Position numbers and translations under genes: made by a program
Source: Thermothelomyces thermophilus ATCC 42464
Taxonomy: Eukaryota; Ascomycota; Sordariomycetes; Sordariales; Chaetomiaceae
DNA length: 64,000 nt
NCBI RefSeq assembly: GCF_000226095.1
Contig: NC_016473.1
Span: 3,286,001-3,350,000 of the forward strand
Direction: 5' to 3'
In this document: piece after piece, positions 20,701 through 31,800 of the stretch
How the letters are laid out: each line of letters opens with the position of its first letter
Position numbering within the stretch: the stretch's first letter is position 1
The notes under the pieces: generated by a model
Told to the model about the DNA's origin: nothing
What the model saw: the letters and a program-made list of their open reading frames with translations, nothing else
Database searches by the model: none

Positions 20701-21963
20701 CCAGTCTACGTCTGCCTTCCCCTCGTGAAGGAGGAGATGAAATAGGCGCGTATCCCGCTCGATGCTCGCCTTGTCGCCGCGCTTCACGTTGGCAACGAGG
20801 CAATGAACTGTCTTGGCGAGGGCCTCGCCAGCACAGGGGCCCCGGGCACCAGACTGGATCAGGAGGTGAGTTGCTTCGTAGCGAAACTGCGGTCCGCCTA
20901 CCCCGACGGTCTGCGAGATGGCGATGGCCAGGCTGGTAGAGGATGGTTTGAACTCGAGCAGTTTCGCCACAACATCCATGTGTTCGGCCCGAATCGCTTC
21001 GATGAGGGCAGCGGCCTCAAATTGGCCCGGCGCTCTCTTGTACCGCAAAATGATACCGATGAGATGCGTCTGCCGCCTCCTCACGAGGTCGATAAGACCC
21101 TCGGTGACTAGACGGATGGTTTCGGGTCCGGTGGCGCCCGCGGCCAGACATAACTCGAGCATCTCGCGATTCGGCCCAGTCTCGTGGTCTCCAAGCAAAG
21201 GTCGGAGTTTCCCAACGGCAGCATCAAGAGAGCGAGATGAGGGTTGGATTGGACCGGAGAGAAGCAGAGAGACCAGATCAGGGCGCGACAGCTCGACAGC
21301 CCGGGTCAGTGCGACGGCGTCGCCGTAGTTGACGTCGGCCCAGTGCTCGAGAAGCAGGCGTACGGCCTCCACGGAGCGGTTCTCGACGGCGATTCGAAGA
21401 CCTGTTGAGCGGCAGGCCAGGCAGGGTAGATGATGACCCGATAAGAGCACCTTGAGGAGCGGCAGCTGATCGTGGAAGACGATCTCTTGGAAGTCATCAT
21501 GGAGATGGACGGGGCTGGCACCATGCTCCATCAGGGCGGCCACGACGGCCAGGTTACCCCTAGCGATCGCGTGGTGAAGGGCGCTGTCCAGATTGGCCTG
21601 GTCGGCGTGGGCGGCGATCGCGTGGACGGTTTCGGGCCGACATCGAGTAACAGCTCGGATGAGGATGTTGTTCCTCTCGCTCGGCTGGTTGCGGTGGGTG
21701 AGCTTATTCCAGGTGCTGGAATGCCGTCTCCTGACGAAATTGACGTCGGCGCCCAGAGCCAGGAGAGCCTTGACGACGCCGACCGAGCCATCGGCTTCGA
21801 CGACCTCGGCGAGGACCTTGTTCACCTCGCGGGGAGTGTATACCGTGCCAGCCTGGGATGACAAGCGGTTCCGAATCCAGGCGAGAGGCTGTTCATCGCG
21901 GTCGACCGCCCGCTGGGCTTGGAGGAGTTGTGTGGCCTGCTTGATCTCGTGCTCCATCTCCAT
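17774..21963 (-). CDS. Large ankyrin-repeat protein with C-terminal coiled coil
   Basis: Exons 21963-20465, 20388-19292 and 19221-17774 join in phase, giving 1347 residues. Ankyrin-type repeats run through about residues 60-1080. Clear examples are SALHHAIARGNLAVVAALMEHGA, AVENRSVEAVRLLLEHWADVN, SIAASRGDPFLLRLLLANGA, and TPLLVAAKSGRIDIVRLLLESGA followed by HSALFYASRAGNAKLVELLLG. From about residue 1110 to the end the protein is almost continuous charged helix with heptad-like Glu/Arg/Gln content (ERERRARERQRRLVEEE and similar), a predicted coiled coil. No NACHT, kinase or membrane segment is seen. Ankyrin arrays bind partner proteins and the coiled coil suggests oligomerisation. The start at 21963 is the first ATG of the open frame; an upstream exon joining at a CCCCAG acceptor near 21995 is possible. 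Confidence 0.82.
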
Positions 21964-23734
21964 CTCATCGCCGCCGGGATGAAAAACTGGGGAAGGCTCA
22001 AGCGAGGCCAGTTGCCGGCAGTTGTGTGTCCGTCATTGTTAAGGTGATGAGAAGGACTGGATGGGGTCAATGACTCCTTTCAAATGGCCTACAGGGCCGG
22101 GGCCTTTTTTTTTTTTTTTTCTTTGCTTACCACAGTAAAACACCTTCTCAGGTCTCGGAACCAACCGACCATTCGAGCGCAAGGCATTCTGCACCGTGCA
22201 AATCTCTCGACGTGGAAAGAGGCACCAGCAGCCAGCAACAATCAAGAAAGAAGTGAAGAAGACGAGTCAATCCGCTTGGCCCCGCATATTTCATGTGTCG
22301 AGGCAGTGGCACGAGCTGCGCCGCCGTCGCGCCGAATGGGCGATTGCGCACCCGTCCCATTGGGTATCGGTGGGATTGTTGCGCTGAGGGGCCAATTCCC
22401 TTGCGTCGGCCTGGAGCGATGGCGGCCATTCGTTTTTTATTTGGTTGGCTATGACGCTGCCGCCTCTGCCTCACTAACCGCTGGAGCGACCGAATTGGAA
22501 AGGAGGCACCCACCAAACTGGACTTGGAGTGCTTGCAAGCGCTGGGGACCTTACACTATGTAGGTGGGCCGCCAATGTTCCACTGGGCAACTGGTGTCCC
22601 CGAGCAGCAGGAACGAGGCAGGCAGGCAGCAATTGGCTCAGGCACCACCAATTGGGAGGTGCGGGTTGGTTGTTTCGAGTATGGCACCTTCTGGACCGCG
22701 GGCAGCAGGTAAGGCACCGTATGTATGTATTGACAGTATTGACAGTACGCTGGCATTCCGGCTACTGTGGCCGTCGCGAAGCCCCCTCACCAACCTACAT
22801 CGGGTCCTCGATGACGGAGAGTTGGCTGGCCTGCGGGTACTCCTTGTTAGCTGCATGCCCGCGCAAAATTACCTTAGTCGCTCATCAGTGTTTTAGTCTT
22901 GGTAGTCCGAGCCGCGCAACGGGTATATATATGGGTACTATATTTAAACAACGTCGTCAACCAAAGTCTTCCATATTGTTCTCAACCTTGATGTTGTCAG
23001 CCCGTACATTGGGGCCTGGCCGCCAGCTACAGCAGACGAATCTCGTGCATGCATCCTAGAGAGAAGAGCTGTTAGGAAAAGTCACGACGCATGTGGGGCT
23101 TAATTAGGTTAGAGCCTTCCGAGCTTCTTGAGCACGCCAGACTGAACGCAGGCGAATGGTGAAGGGGCCACTGTTCGAACTGCGGCTTCCGAAATAGGAA
23201 TGGGAGTTTAGAGACTGGAAATATATATATGTATATATATATATACATATATACCCACCGAGAAGCTGGACCTGGGATCCTTGGGAAATACGGTCGCAGA
23301 GGGACCTGGACCTTGTTTTACAGGGCCCGTGGGCCCGTAATTACGTCCCAAATCGTTTCGAGACCTCGACACCGGGCCAGGGAATAGGTCAGGCGGCTTG
23401 CAATGCGCAGCCAACTTGCTGAGTGCCTGAGAAGGTTGTGGATAGGCCGGGGGATCGTGGATATCACTATGAACGATATGCTCGATATTCGTACGGCAGA
23501 CGGAATACAGATCAAAGGAGTACCCAATTATGCATGGCGTTCTGAGTGCACCTCGAAGAAGCCAAAAAATGGACTTAAATGAATCAAGTTCATTTCAGGC
23601 GTCGACCAGCCCAGCCAATCTGCCGACACATCTAGATAGGTAACTGCCCAGGCGCTTAAGGGAATCTATACCCAATATTCGATACCATGGTCCCGCCATG
23701 GGCTTCTCTTCCGACTATTTCCAACGAATGTGCT
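21964..23734. other. Intergenic, no gene seen
   Basis: Upstream region of the ankyrin gene. It has a 16-nt T run near 22106-22121 and an alternating AT tract at 23221-23254. Several medium open frames on both strands overlap each other and lack coding bias. No RNA gene recognised. Confidence 0.5.
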
Positions 23735-24559
23735 CTACTGCTTAATTTGCTGGAGGTAGTTCACAACATCCCGACTCAAGACTTCCTTTTCGCAGAGTTT
23801 CGCGGAAGCCTTAACGACCCAAGTCTGGCAGTTCTCCTGCGTGATTCTTTGGGGCGGATTCGTCGCACTCTAGAAGGTAAAAGGGATAAGAAAAAGAAGG
23901 TCAGTTTTCATAATCCCACAGTCATACTGGACAACGCATCAGGGGAAGAAAAGAACGGGGAGAAAAGGAAAGGAGGCGGTTTAAAAGCGGGGAAGACAAA
24001 CCGGAGCCAGGTCGTCAACAGCATTCAGAGTCTTGCCCGGCGGGGCAACCCCCTTGGCGATTGTCTCGAATCCGCACTTGGGACTGCCGGGAGTTTCAAC
24101 GACGTATTCCCCACGGTTCCACATGTCAGTGCTGAAGTATTTGCCTTCGACCCATTGAAGCTTGATGAGCGTTGGTTCGTGGGAGGTCTTGGTGAAGTCG
24201 AGGTTGCGTTTGATCTCAAATGTGAATCCGTGCCTCACGTCGCCAGCTGCGTGCAGAAAGATACCTTTCTTAGAAGCAGCGGACGTATGAATGAAAAAGC
24301 CCCAGTGGTCCTTGAACGGGTAGCCATTGAATATCGCAAGAGATAAAAGGAGATAGCCGGCAGGTCCTGCATCTTTAACATCCGGGGGCTCCACGGTCCT
24401 GGAAATGTTGCGAGCTGGCCTCGGAGCCGGAGCCGGTGGAGGTGGAGGCGGAGGAGGGCGTGCGCCACCTCCCGTACCAGGTTTCGTGTGGGTTGTCGTC
24501 TTGGGCGGACTGTTGGAACGGCTGTTGCTCCCGCTGTGAGTACGTTGATTGACAGGCAT
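23735..24559 (-). CDS. Conserved fungal protein of unknown function
   Basis: Exons 24559-24002 and 23836-23735 (intron 24001-23837, donor GTTTGT, acceptor GCAG, phase 0), 219 residues. The ATG at 24559 opens MPVNQRTHSGSNSRS; an earlier in-frame ATG at 24673 would add 38 residues of poor composition. Residues about 25-55 are Pro/Ala-rich with an eight-proline run. The folded part carries YLLLSLAIFNGYPFKDHWGF, GIFLHAAGDVRHGFTFEI and WNRGEYVVETPGSP. The second exon adds ENCQTWVVKASAKLCEK, a C-Q-T-W pattern I associate with a family of small fungal hypothetical proteins. No signal peptide or membrane segment. I do not know its function. Confidence 0.75.
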
Positions 24560-25295
24560 GATTAAGTAAATTACGTAGAGCAGGTTGCGAGCGGACGACG
24601 AGGGGTCTCTTAGGTATGCAGGAGAAGGAGCAAGTCCCGGACCGTGATTCCGATGCTCTGAATGAAGGGACAAGTGGGAATTTGTTCGATAAGCACTGAT
24701 GAAAAGCAGCTGAGGTGATGTGGTTGACGACTCGGAAAGACAGAGTATAGCGCCTTTATATAGAAAATTTGCTGATCATGGCCCCCGCCGGTCTGACGGA
24801 GAGCCCACCGAGCCAGACAACAGAGCCATCTACTACATGTTGTGGCACCAACAAGCTGTCTGAGGCAACCTGGCCGGCCCTTGAATGTTCCTGCGACCAT
24901 GATCACTCGTGCCCGAAATAGAAGTGCTTGACCTGACGGGGGGCCGCAATTCTCGAGGGATTACGCCTGAGACTTGCCTGTGACCACAGATTTGTGGTAG
25001 TGCCACCATCAACTTGCCGAAATTTGCGGCTTGAGGCACAGTCATTAGATATGAACCCACATGATCCTATATGGAAGCATTCCACTGTTGGGTCCGGTTG
25101 TTTCCATGTACCCTGGGGTATTTGACACTGGCAAAGCTCTGCTACAGCACGGTCAGATGTGCTGCAATGGTCTACTATCCACAGCGGTATGAGCGCTGTG
25201 GCAGGCACTCCTGGAACTCTCGTATGAGCCTCAGAAGTGGTGATAAAATGTGTTGATGCTCATACATGTCGAACCCTGGTCCGTTCTTCCTGTTG

Positions 25296-25319
25296 GTGGG
25301 TCAGTCGAATCTGACCCAC
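25296..25319. repeat. Perfect 9-bp inverted repeat
   Basis: GTGGGTCAG, then a six-base loop, then CTGACCCAC. Both arms match exactly. No adjacent gene accounts for it. Confidence 0.8.
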
Positions 25320-25841
25320 TGATAGTCAACTCCTGTAACAAGCTCTGTCTCCATTCAACTGAGACAGACTGCCTATTACCTCATCTTGAGTCAAGCACAT
25401 GTCTTCTTGATAAGGTGCTATGAGTTAATCTACATGGAATCCTCTCAGCCCCCGAATGCCGAGTTCGGCCCCAAACCTGATACGGCTAGGGAGCTCTGTC
25501 CGCTGCCTAAACAGCAAGCATCACAAGCAGCCAGCAATAACCACTTGTTGGTGGCGTCTTTGCCTCTAAGCTTTGCCTCTTATCTAACACTTTACGAAGT
25601 GGTATGTGGGGGATTCGTAGCGAAACACGTTGCTGGGCGGCTATGGTACAAGTAAGTTACCTAGGTACCGTACCTTAAATTAGGTGAAGCACCTTGTTTG
25701 GTACCTACGTTGTGTACGGATCACATATCATGTATTACCCGAATTATGTATACTGTGGTAAGTTAGACAGGTAATGTTAATTATCTGTTCTCTCGTAAAA
25801 AGTACCTCGTTTAGCGATTACATGGATTGGTGGCTTGTTTG

Positions 25842-25860
25842 AGGTTACGACCCGTAACCT
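25842..25860. repeat. Perfect 8-bp inverted repeat
   Basis: AGGTTACG, a three-base loop, then CGTAACCT. It sits 40-60 nt from a minus-strand TGGCTCAGCCG word that fits a pol III A box. Confidence 0.75.
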
Positions 25861-26703
25861 AATGGATGCAGGGCATCTACAATATTGGGTCCAAGTCCGG
25901 GGGTCCGGTCGGCTGAGCCACCTGCGCTAATATATATAACTACCTAATTATTTTCGATGTGGTTACGGATAGTGATTGCCTAATGTCGTCCCTTACTAAG
26001 TGAGTTTGGTCAGTTTTACGGCTGATTATTAACCAACTACAGCGATTTAAGGCCATGGCATCAACAACTGTGGTAGATAGATGGATGGATGGATGCGTAA
26101 ATCAACGATCTTCGTATCTTCTGCTCTGGAGTTGGTTGGGCCACCCTGTAGAGAAAATGTGGGTGGCTGCAACCCTGGTGGGGGCCGGGAACATTAGTGG
26201 GGCCCGGTCCACCACAACAACCAACCGGTCAAATCAGCACAACCCCTGCAAGTAATCCGTACATACAATGTTCGTGTCTATGGGTTGCGGATGTAAGTAT
26301 CGATTGCCTGGTTTTACTGAGGCTTGTGATCCGTACAGGTCTCGTACATGAACTCTACAGTTCGTACCTACCTCTATGTTCCTATACAATGCATACCTAT
26401 ATACGGATCCGTACAGTACCTAGGGACTGTACCTACAGAAGCTCCCTGTGCCGGTAAGCCGCATGGGGCTGGGGCGCTGAATGCGTGTGGCAATCCTTTG
26501 ATGCCTTTTGCCTGTGCCTGAGGCACATTGCACTAACGAAAGACCAGGGATTGATATTTACCCACATCGATGCCTCTAGTACTTATCCTTTGCTGCACGT
26601 CTTCACTTGTGCGTCAATCAAGACTAGTTGACCTCCCAGGTCGCGCGTGCAACTTGCGAGTAATTATTCGTGCCGTTTGGTGTTTTCACCAAGTCCCGCA
26701 TCC

Positions 26704-27656
26704 ATGACGGTAATACGCACTCCCACTTCGGCCGCCTCGGCTCGGGTTGAACTCTTTCGCGAGACACAATTCACAAAAACCCATCCTAAGCAGCCGCTTC
26801 CCTCGCCGGCGAGCATCCGAGAACGCAACAGAAAAACTGGCCACCCCGATGCAACTGACCCGAACGGACCTCCCCCTGTCAAGATTCCGGAACTGGGCCT
26901 GCTCGTCAAATACGGCCGCTTCGTTACCCGAGCCGAGCTTGAAGCCCAGCGATACGTCTTCAAGCACCTGCAAGGCCGCGTACCCGTGCCCGAGGTATTT
27001 GGGTGGGCGCAGGATGATGGCCAGGGCTTCATTTACATGGCGTTGGTCGACGCTCCGACCCTGGCTGCGCGCTGGAGCAGCCTGAACGAGGGGGAGAAAC
27101 GTGCTCTCTGTAAGGAGTTAAAGGGCATGGTGAAGGCGTGGAGAGGTCTGAAACAAGACCCACGAGACATTTATATTGGTAAGCAGGACGACACAAGTTG
27201 GCTTAGGTCAGGTCATGGCTAATATATTGATGACCTCTTCAAGGCGCGGTTGGCCAACTGCCGCTCAACGACATTACTGTCAAAGACAGGAAAAAGCTGC
27301 ACGGTCCTTGGCCAGGCCCCAATCCTGTGCACGCCTTCCAGACCGCCTGTGATATAGATATTTCCGGACAGATATCCATCGTGTTCACCCATGGCGACCT
27401 AGTTCCCTGCAACATCCTCGTAACCAAGGGGTCGAATCCCAGAGTCGCCGCCGTCATTGACTGGGCTCAGGCTGGATGGTATCCGTCGTACTGGGAATGG
27501 TGCAAAGCAAAGTGGGTCGATATGGCATCGAACCTTGGCATGAGCAGCACGGATCAACAGCAATGGCGGCAGCATTACCTGCCAGATATTATCGAACCGC
27601 TGTCCGACGAAGCCGTTTACTTCCCCTGGCTGCGGTTTCAACTTGCTAATCTCTGA
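26704..27656 (+). CDS. APH-type phosphotransferase family protein
   Basis: Exons 26704-27178 and 27244-27656 (intron 27179-27243, donor GTAAGC, acceptor AAG), 295 residues. Kinase-like fold markers: LGLLVKYGRFVTRAELEAQRYV (Lys-containing N-lobe), VPVPEVFGWAQDD and YMALVDAPTLAARW (hinge), FTHGDLVPCNILV (catalytic loop with Asp and Asn, about residue 206) and AVIDWAQAGWYPSYWEW (the IDW metal-binding segment and the typical aromatic stretch after it). These define the large fungal APH family, mostly of unknown substrate and related to choline and aminoglycoside kinases. Length is normal and nothing is broken. The start is the ATG at 26704; an in-frame ATG at 26647 would add 19 residues. Confidence 0.86.
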
Positions 27657-28785
27657 TGGTAAACCAACGTCGGTGATCACTGTGGATGGAGGCGATGATA
27701 TTGAGGATGCGTAGATGAGAAGAACCAAATCTTAAGTGTAAACTTATATTTCCTACTACTCCGTACTAGGGTAGTCTAGCAAGGACGATATTAGACTTGT
27801 TGGTCGCTTGATGGTACCCAGGGACTGATTTTTGGGCCATTCACCAAAGAAGACGTAGGCGATAGGAGCTGTAAGGCTTCCGGCAGGTACTACACCAAAT
27901 AATTCGAAAGTGGTTTGTTTTGGGGAGTGATATGCCGGCACCTACTTCATGTGGCTGTTTTGAGGAGATGCGCCTGGCTGCTTGATGCATGACGCATGGG
28001 ACGAAACTGTGCGTTGGCGGCCACCGCGGTAAAGTTAAGCGCTAATTACTGTGTAAGGGAATGACCTGTAGCTGGTCAAGATGCCCACTAAATGGATTAC
28101 GCGACCGAAATGACGAACGCGACCGCTACCACAACGCGACCCAAAAGAGGACCAGGCAGAATCCAAGGACAGGGAAAGTACGGACGTACAGTATTATAGT
28201 TATACGGAGGTACATACGTACCTCAGAATTACTCGTACACCCAACCGCCCGCACGTGTCACAGTAATTGAAGATTAAGTTGGCCGCGCCAGAGGACCAAT
28301 ACGTTCCCCGGTCTCTGCGTGCACGTTGGCCGTTCAGCTGGATGGTGGCTGTGCGCGGAACATCATTGCTTGGACAGCTTCCATTGAGCAAAGTGGGACT
28401 CTTTCTCTTTGGAACTCTTCGTTCATCCATAGTGTGCCGCTGTTTCGTCTCGGCCCGAGCCAACGCTGAGGCCCAAAGCTGCTCTACTAATCGAACTTAC
28501 TAGAACCCGGAATCGGACACAGCATCCTTCCTTCCAACAAAGCAACCAATCCAGTCACTGGTGACCAGGCAGGCACCGCTGCAACCCGAAACACAAAGTT
28601 TGGGAGCTTAACCCATTTTTATCTAAATTTGCTAGGCAAGGTACCTCAGGTTGGCTGTCTCGCCGCCGTCGATCAGATGAAGTCCTGTTTACCTTTGCCG
28701 TAGATCACAGTCTGGTTTTCGCTCTCGATCCAGCGGGATCAGGATATTATCTCCTCGCCGTCGTTCTCCTCACGCATCGGAACGA
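27657..28785. other. Convergent 3' spacer
   Basis: Between the phosphotransferase and the MFS gene, which face each other. No gene or structured repeat recognised. Confidence 0.5.
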
Positions 28786-30703
28786 TCATTTTGTGCTTCG
28801 AAGTCCCCTTGCCTTGGCGAGGAGGGCAGTGCACACGGCGGCGGCGCCAACAGCTGTTGATGTCGCGAACGAGTACCGAAGCCCGTCGTAGTAGACGAGC
28901 CGCGCCTTGAGCTGCACATCCGGAGGAAGTGTCCTGATGGCTGAAACCGAGTGACGGATTTCGTCGATAACCTAATCGCCGTGTGTTGTAACCTTCAGTC
29001 AGTTTCTCACCTTTTCTCAAATTGCTCGACAAGCCAAGGAAGGCGAAAAAACTGGATCGTGCTGCAAGGAAAAGGGGCGTACTCTCCATTTATCCGAGAT
29101 TTCGCCCAAAGCATCCGGAAGCCGGACGCTGAGCGTGGTCTGCACGATGGCAGAAGTGATGGCGACGCCGTATACAGTTCCCAACGACCGGATCAGGTAG
29201 ACGGTCGACGCACTAACGGCGTGGTCTGCAAACCAGTCAACAGCCTGCACTTTCCAGGTTCCCGTTCTCGTCGGATCCAGTGCCTCTCACCTGCGTGATC
29301 AAAAGTGGCAAGCGAGGTGAAGAGAATGCCAGGATATACGATTCCCTGGCCCAGGTTTGCCGGGAAAATGTACACATAGTACTTCCAGGCAGAATCTTGA
29401 AACCCAAGCGAGGTCACTAGAGCATTTCCAAACACCATGAGGGCGGCCCCGGCCCGGACCAGTGTCAACAGCTTTCCCCACCTCGACATGACAATGCCGG
29501 CAATGAGGCCACCGATTGGTGTCGCCATGGATGGGATTGCAAGGCGCGCCCCTGCGGTCGTCGCAGAGTCGAGGAGCACGACTTGGAAAAACAGGGGCAG
29601 ATTGAACAGGTACTGTGCCAGCATGAGAACGTTTGCCCAGAACGACTTTGTTCGGCAACGGACGCCTAATAGGTACTTACTGCGTACGCGGACATGCCAA
29701 CGCAAATGTTGGAGAACTGGGTCAGAGCAGGCAGCTTTCCATTCAGCAGTCGGAGGGGAATGATTGGGATGGCCCGAGTCTTTGCTTCCACCACCAAGAA
29801 GAGGCCAAGGAGCACGAAACTGGCCACGAGCGAGCCAATGACCCACGGACTGGCCCATGGAAGCTCATTGCCACCCAAACTCAGACCGACAAGCTGCAGC
29901 GAGATGGCCATCACCAGCAACAAGGCACCAGTGAAGTCCACCCTCGCCCAGGTATCTTTGAAACCGTGGCCCAAGTGAAAGCCTCCCTCGGGGTTATCGA
30001 TAACCAAGGCACCGACAAACAGGGCAAAGATGGAAATCGGAACCTGGAGGTTGAAGCACCACCGCCAGCCGACGCCGTCAGCGATCGACCCGCCAAGCGA
30101 GGCGCCGCAGATGGCACCGAAGCCAAACATGCCGTTTTGCAACGCTTGGTACATTCCGCGCTTGCGGAACGGAATCATGTCCGAGTTCACGATCGTGGCT
30201 TGGACCGCGTTAGGGATTTCGTTCGGCGGTTCGCTGGACTCAGCAAGTTATATAGGGCGTCACGTACCCATTGTCATCAACCCTCCGCCGCCGAACCCAG
30301 TCAGCGCGCGCATCCAGTTGAGTAGCACAATGTTGCCGGCCAGGCCACAACCAAGACACCCGAGGGCAAAGGTAGTCGTGGAAATGAAGAAGCACAGCCG
30401 GCGCCCAAAAATATCCGACACCCGGCCGTACAGAGGTTGAAAAGCCGTGCTCGTTACCAGGTATGAGGTTGTCAACCACGACGCCGTGTTGGCCGCATCA
30501 AACTCAGAGCTGATGACCGCGTACGTCGCTGCCGTGATGGTTCCGTCAAAGCCATAGAGGAAAACGTTGGACATGATCGCCACTTGGATCCATATGAATC
30601 CTCTCGGTGGCTTCCAACAATCCTCCTCTGGTGCCCGGAGGAGCGGCTGATCCTCTCGCACGCGAGAAACTGGGACCGAATCATCGTCGTCAGAAGGTGG
30701 CAT
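28786..30703 (-). CDS. MFS transporter, DHA2-like (14 TM), vacuolar amino-acid type
   Basis: Exons 30703-30268, 30198-29681, 29612-29291, 29225-29083 and 28971-28786, all phases agreeing, 534 residues. The N-terminus is acidic and cytosolic (MPPSDDDDSVPVSRVREDQPLL, which includes a DQPLL-type dileucine sorting signal), then hydrophobic segments start at about residue 40. Family motifs: YGRVSDIFGRR (motif A), GFGGGGLMTMATIVNSDMIP, KRGMYQALQNGMFGFGA, GWRWCFNLQVPI, YLFNLPLFFQ and RSLGTVYGVAITSAIVQ. The NSDMIPFRKRGMYQ block is shared with fungal drug:H+ antiporters of the vacuolar basic amino-acid (VBA) group. H+-coupled export or vacuolar import of a basic amino acid is therefore the best guess, not proven. 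The start at 30703 excludes an upstream hydrophobic run. Confidence 0.88.
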
Positions 30704-31800
30704 ATTTCCCGTTGTCTCGACGCAATAGAAGACGACGGAGTATTTGGGAGGAGCCCAAAAGAAAAACAAGAACTGACAGAAAATACTCGACAGCAAAGCA
30801 GAGGCTGGCTCTTTTCTCCCCTTTCTTTAACATCATTTTTCAATTTTTTTTCTCGGGGGCGAACGTTGCATCGGTTGCTTGGTGCCGTCGAGCGGTCAGG
30901 GTCAATACTTGCTAGATGCATAACCCCGCCACTGCAGTCTTTACCCCTGACTCACGCCGAGTTCACCCCCAGCACTCCGGAGGGCATATCGGCCGCTAAC
31001 AGGATCGCCAGTGCTGTTGCGGGCCCTATCCCGTCTGTCTGCTCCGGTCCCGGCACTCACCCCGCACGGCGGTCTGCCTCTGACATTCTTGCCGGAAGCC
31101 GCTCAACAATGAAGCCCCTCTGGGTCAACCAACGGGGTGTTGACACGACCGTCTTGTCGCCATCATCATCTCCAATGGCGACTTCAGGGGTTGTCGCTTA
31201 CTGTTTTCTGTTGGCCAGTTGCAAGGAGAAGCAATTCATTGTTTCTTGGTGGACGTGAGGCTTGTTACACAGGAGACGAATAGCTTTCAGGCGTTGTTTC
31301 TCCGAGAATGAATGGTGTGGGCAAGCCTGGTGCCCCTCTCGGACGTTCAGAAGGAAGGCCAACCCTGTCCAATACTGCCAAGATCATCCCGTGTCACACA
31401 CCGATGACGTCTGACATGAACATCTTAGCACGAAGAAGGACGAAGCATCGTGTGTTGACCATATGAGCCTCATATGGCGTGCTCTTGCTCCAGATTCAGC
31501 CCTCCTGGTTCGGAATACGGCACCCCAGCGGCTTTTGAAGCTTAAAAGGACGCGGTCCTTCCCAGATCTCTTGAGCATCCCTTTACCTGCACTCGTTTCT
31601 CGTTCCCCAGAGTCGACCGAGCAATCGAGCCCATTCCAACACTACCAACGATCTATCTGTGACAGGAAAGTGGAGGAAACTGGACTGTGGATTATTTGGT
31701 TTTAGGGGCGTGTGCTAGACAAAGGTGAATGTACCTATTGTTCAACAAGATGGAGGCAATGGCGGGCTGACGCACGTAGCGCAACTCACCGAGCGGCATC
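30704..31800. other. Divergent promoter region
   Basis: Separates the MFS gene (minus) from the arylsulfotransferase-like gene (plus). Overlapping open frames on both strands at 30720-31260 look random. No regulatory element recognised with confidence. Confidence 0.45.

Larger units (their letters stand above)
24560..26703. other. Gene-free region with short inverted repeats
   Basis: No coding region is supported over 2.1 kb. It holds three short inverted repeats (25222-25265, 25296-25319, 25842-25860), described separately, and many GTACCTA/GGTACC words at 25650-25830 and 26330-26430 typical of AT-rich spacers in this genome. Confidence 0.5.

Noticed and set aside
22084-23060. Several overlapping 60-176-codon frames on both strands
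   Set aside because: Mutually overlapping, no GC3 bias, no motif and no splice-supported join.
23221-23254. Alternating AT tract as a possible origin or centromere-like element
   Set aside because: Only about 34 nt, in ordinary spacer. Simple dinucleotide repeat.
25855-25935. Possible tRNA gene on the minus strand
   Set aside because: An A-box-like word is present, but there is no matching B box (GGTTCRANNCC) at the right distance and no cloverleaf could be drawn.
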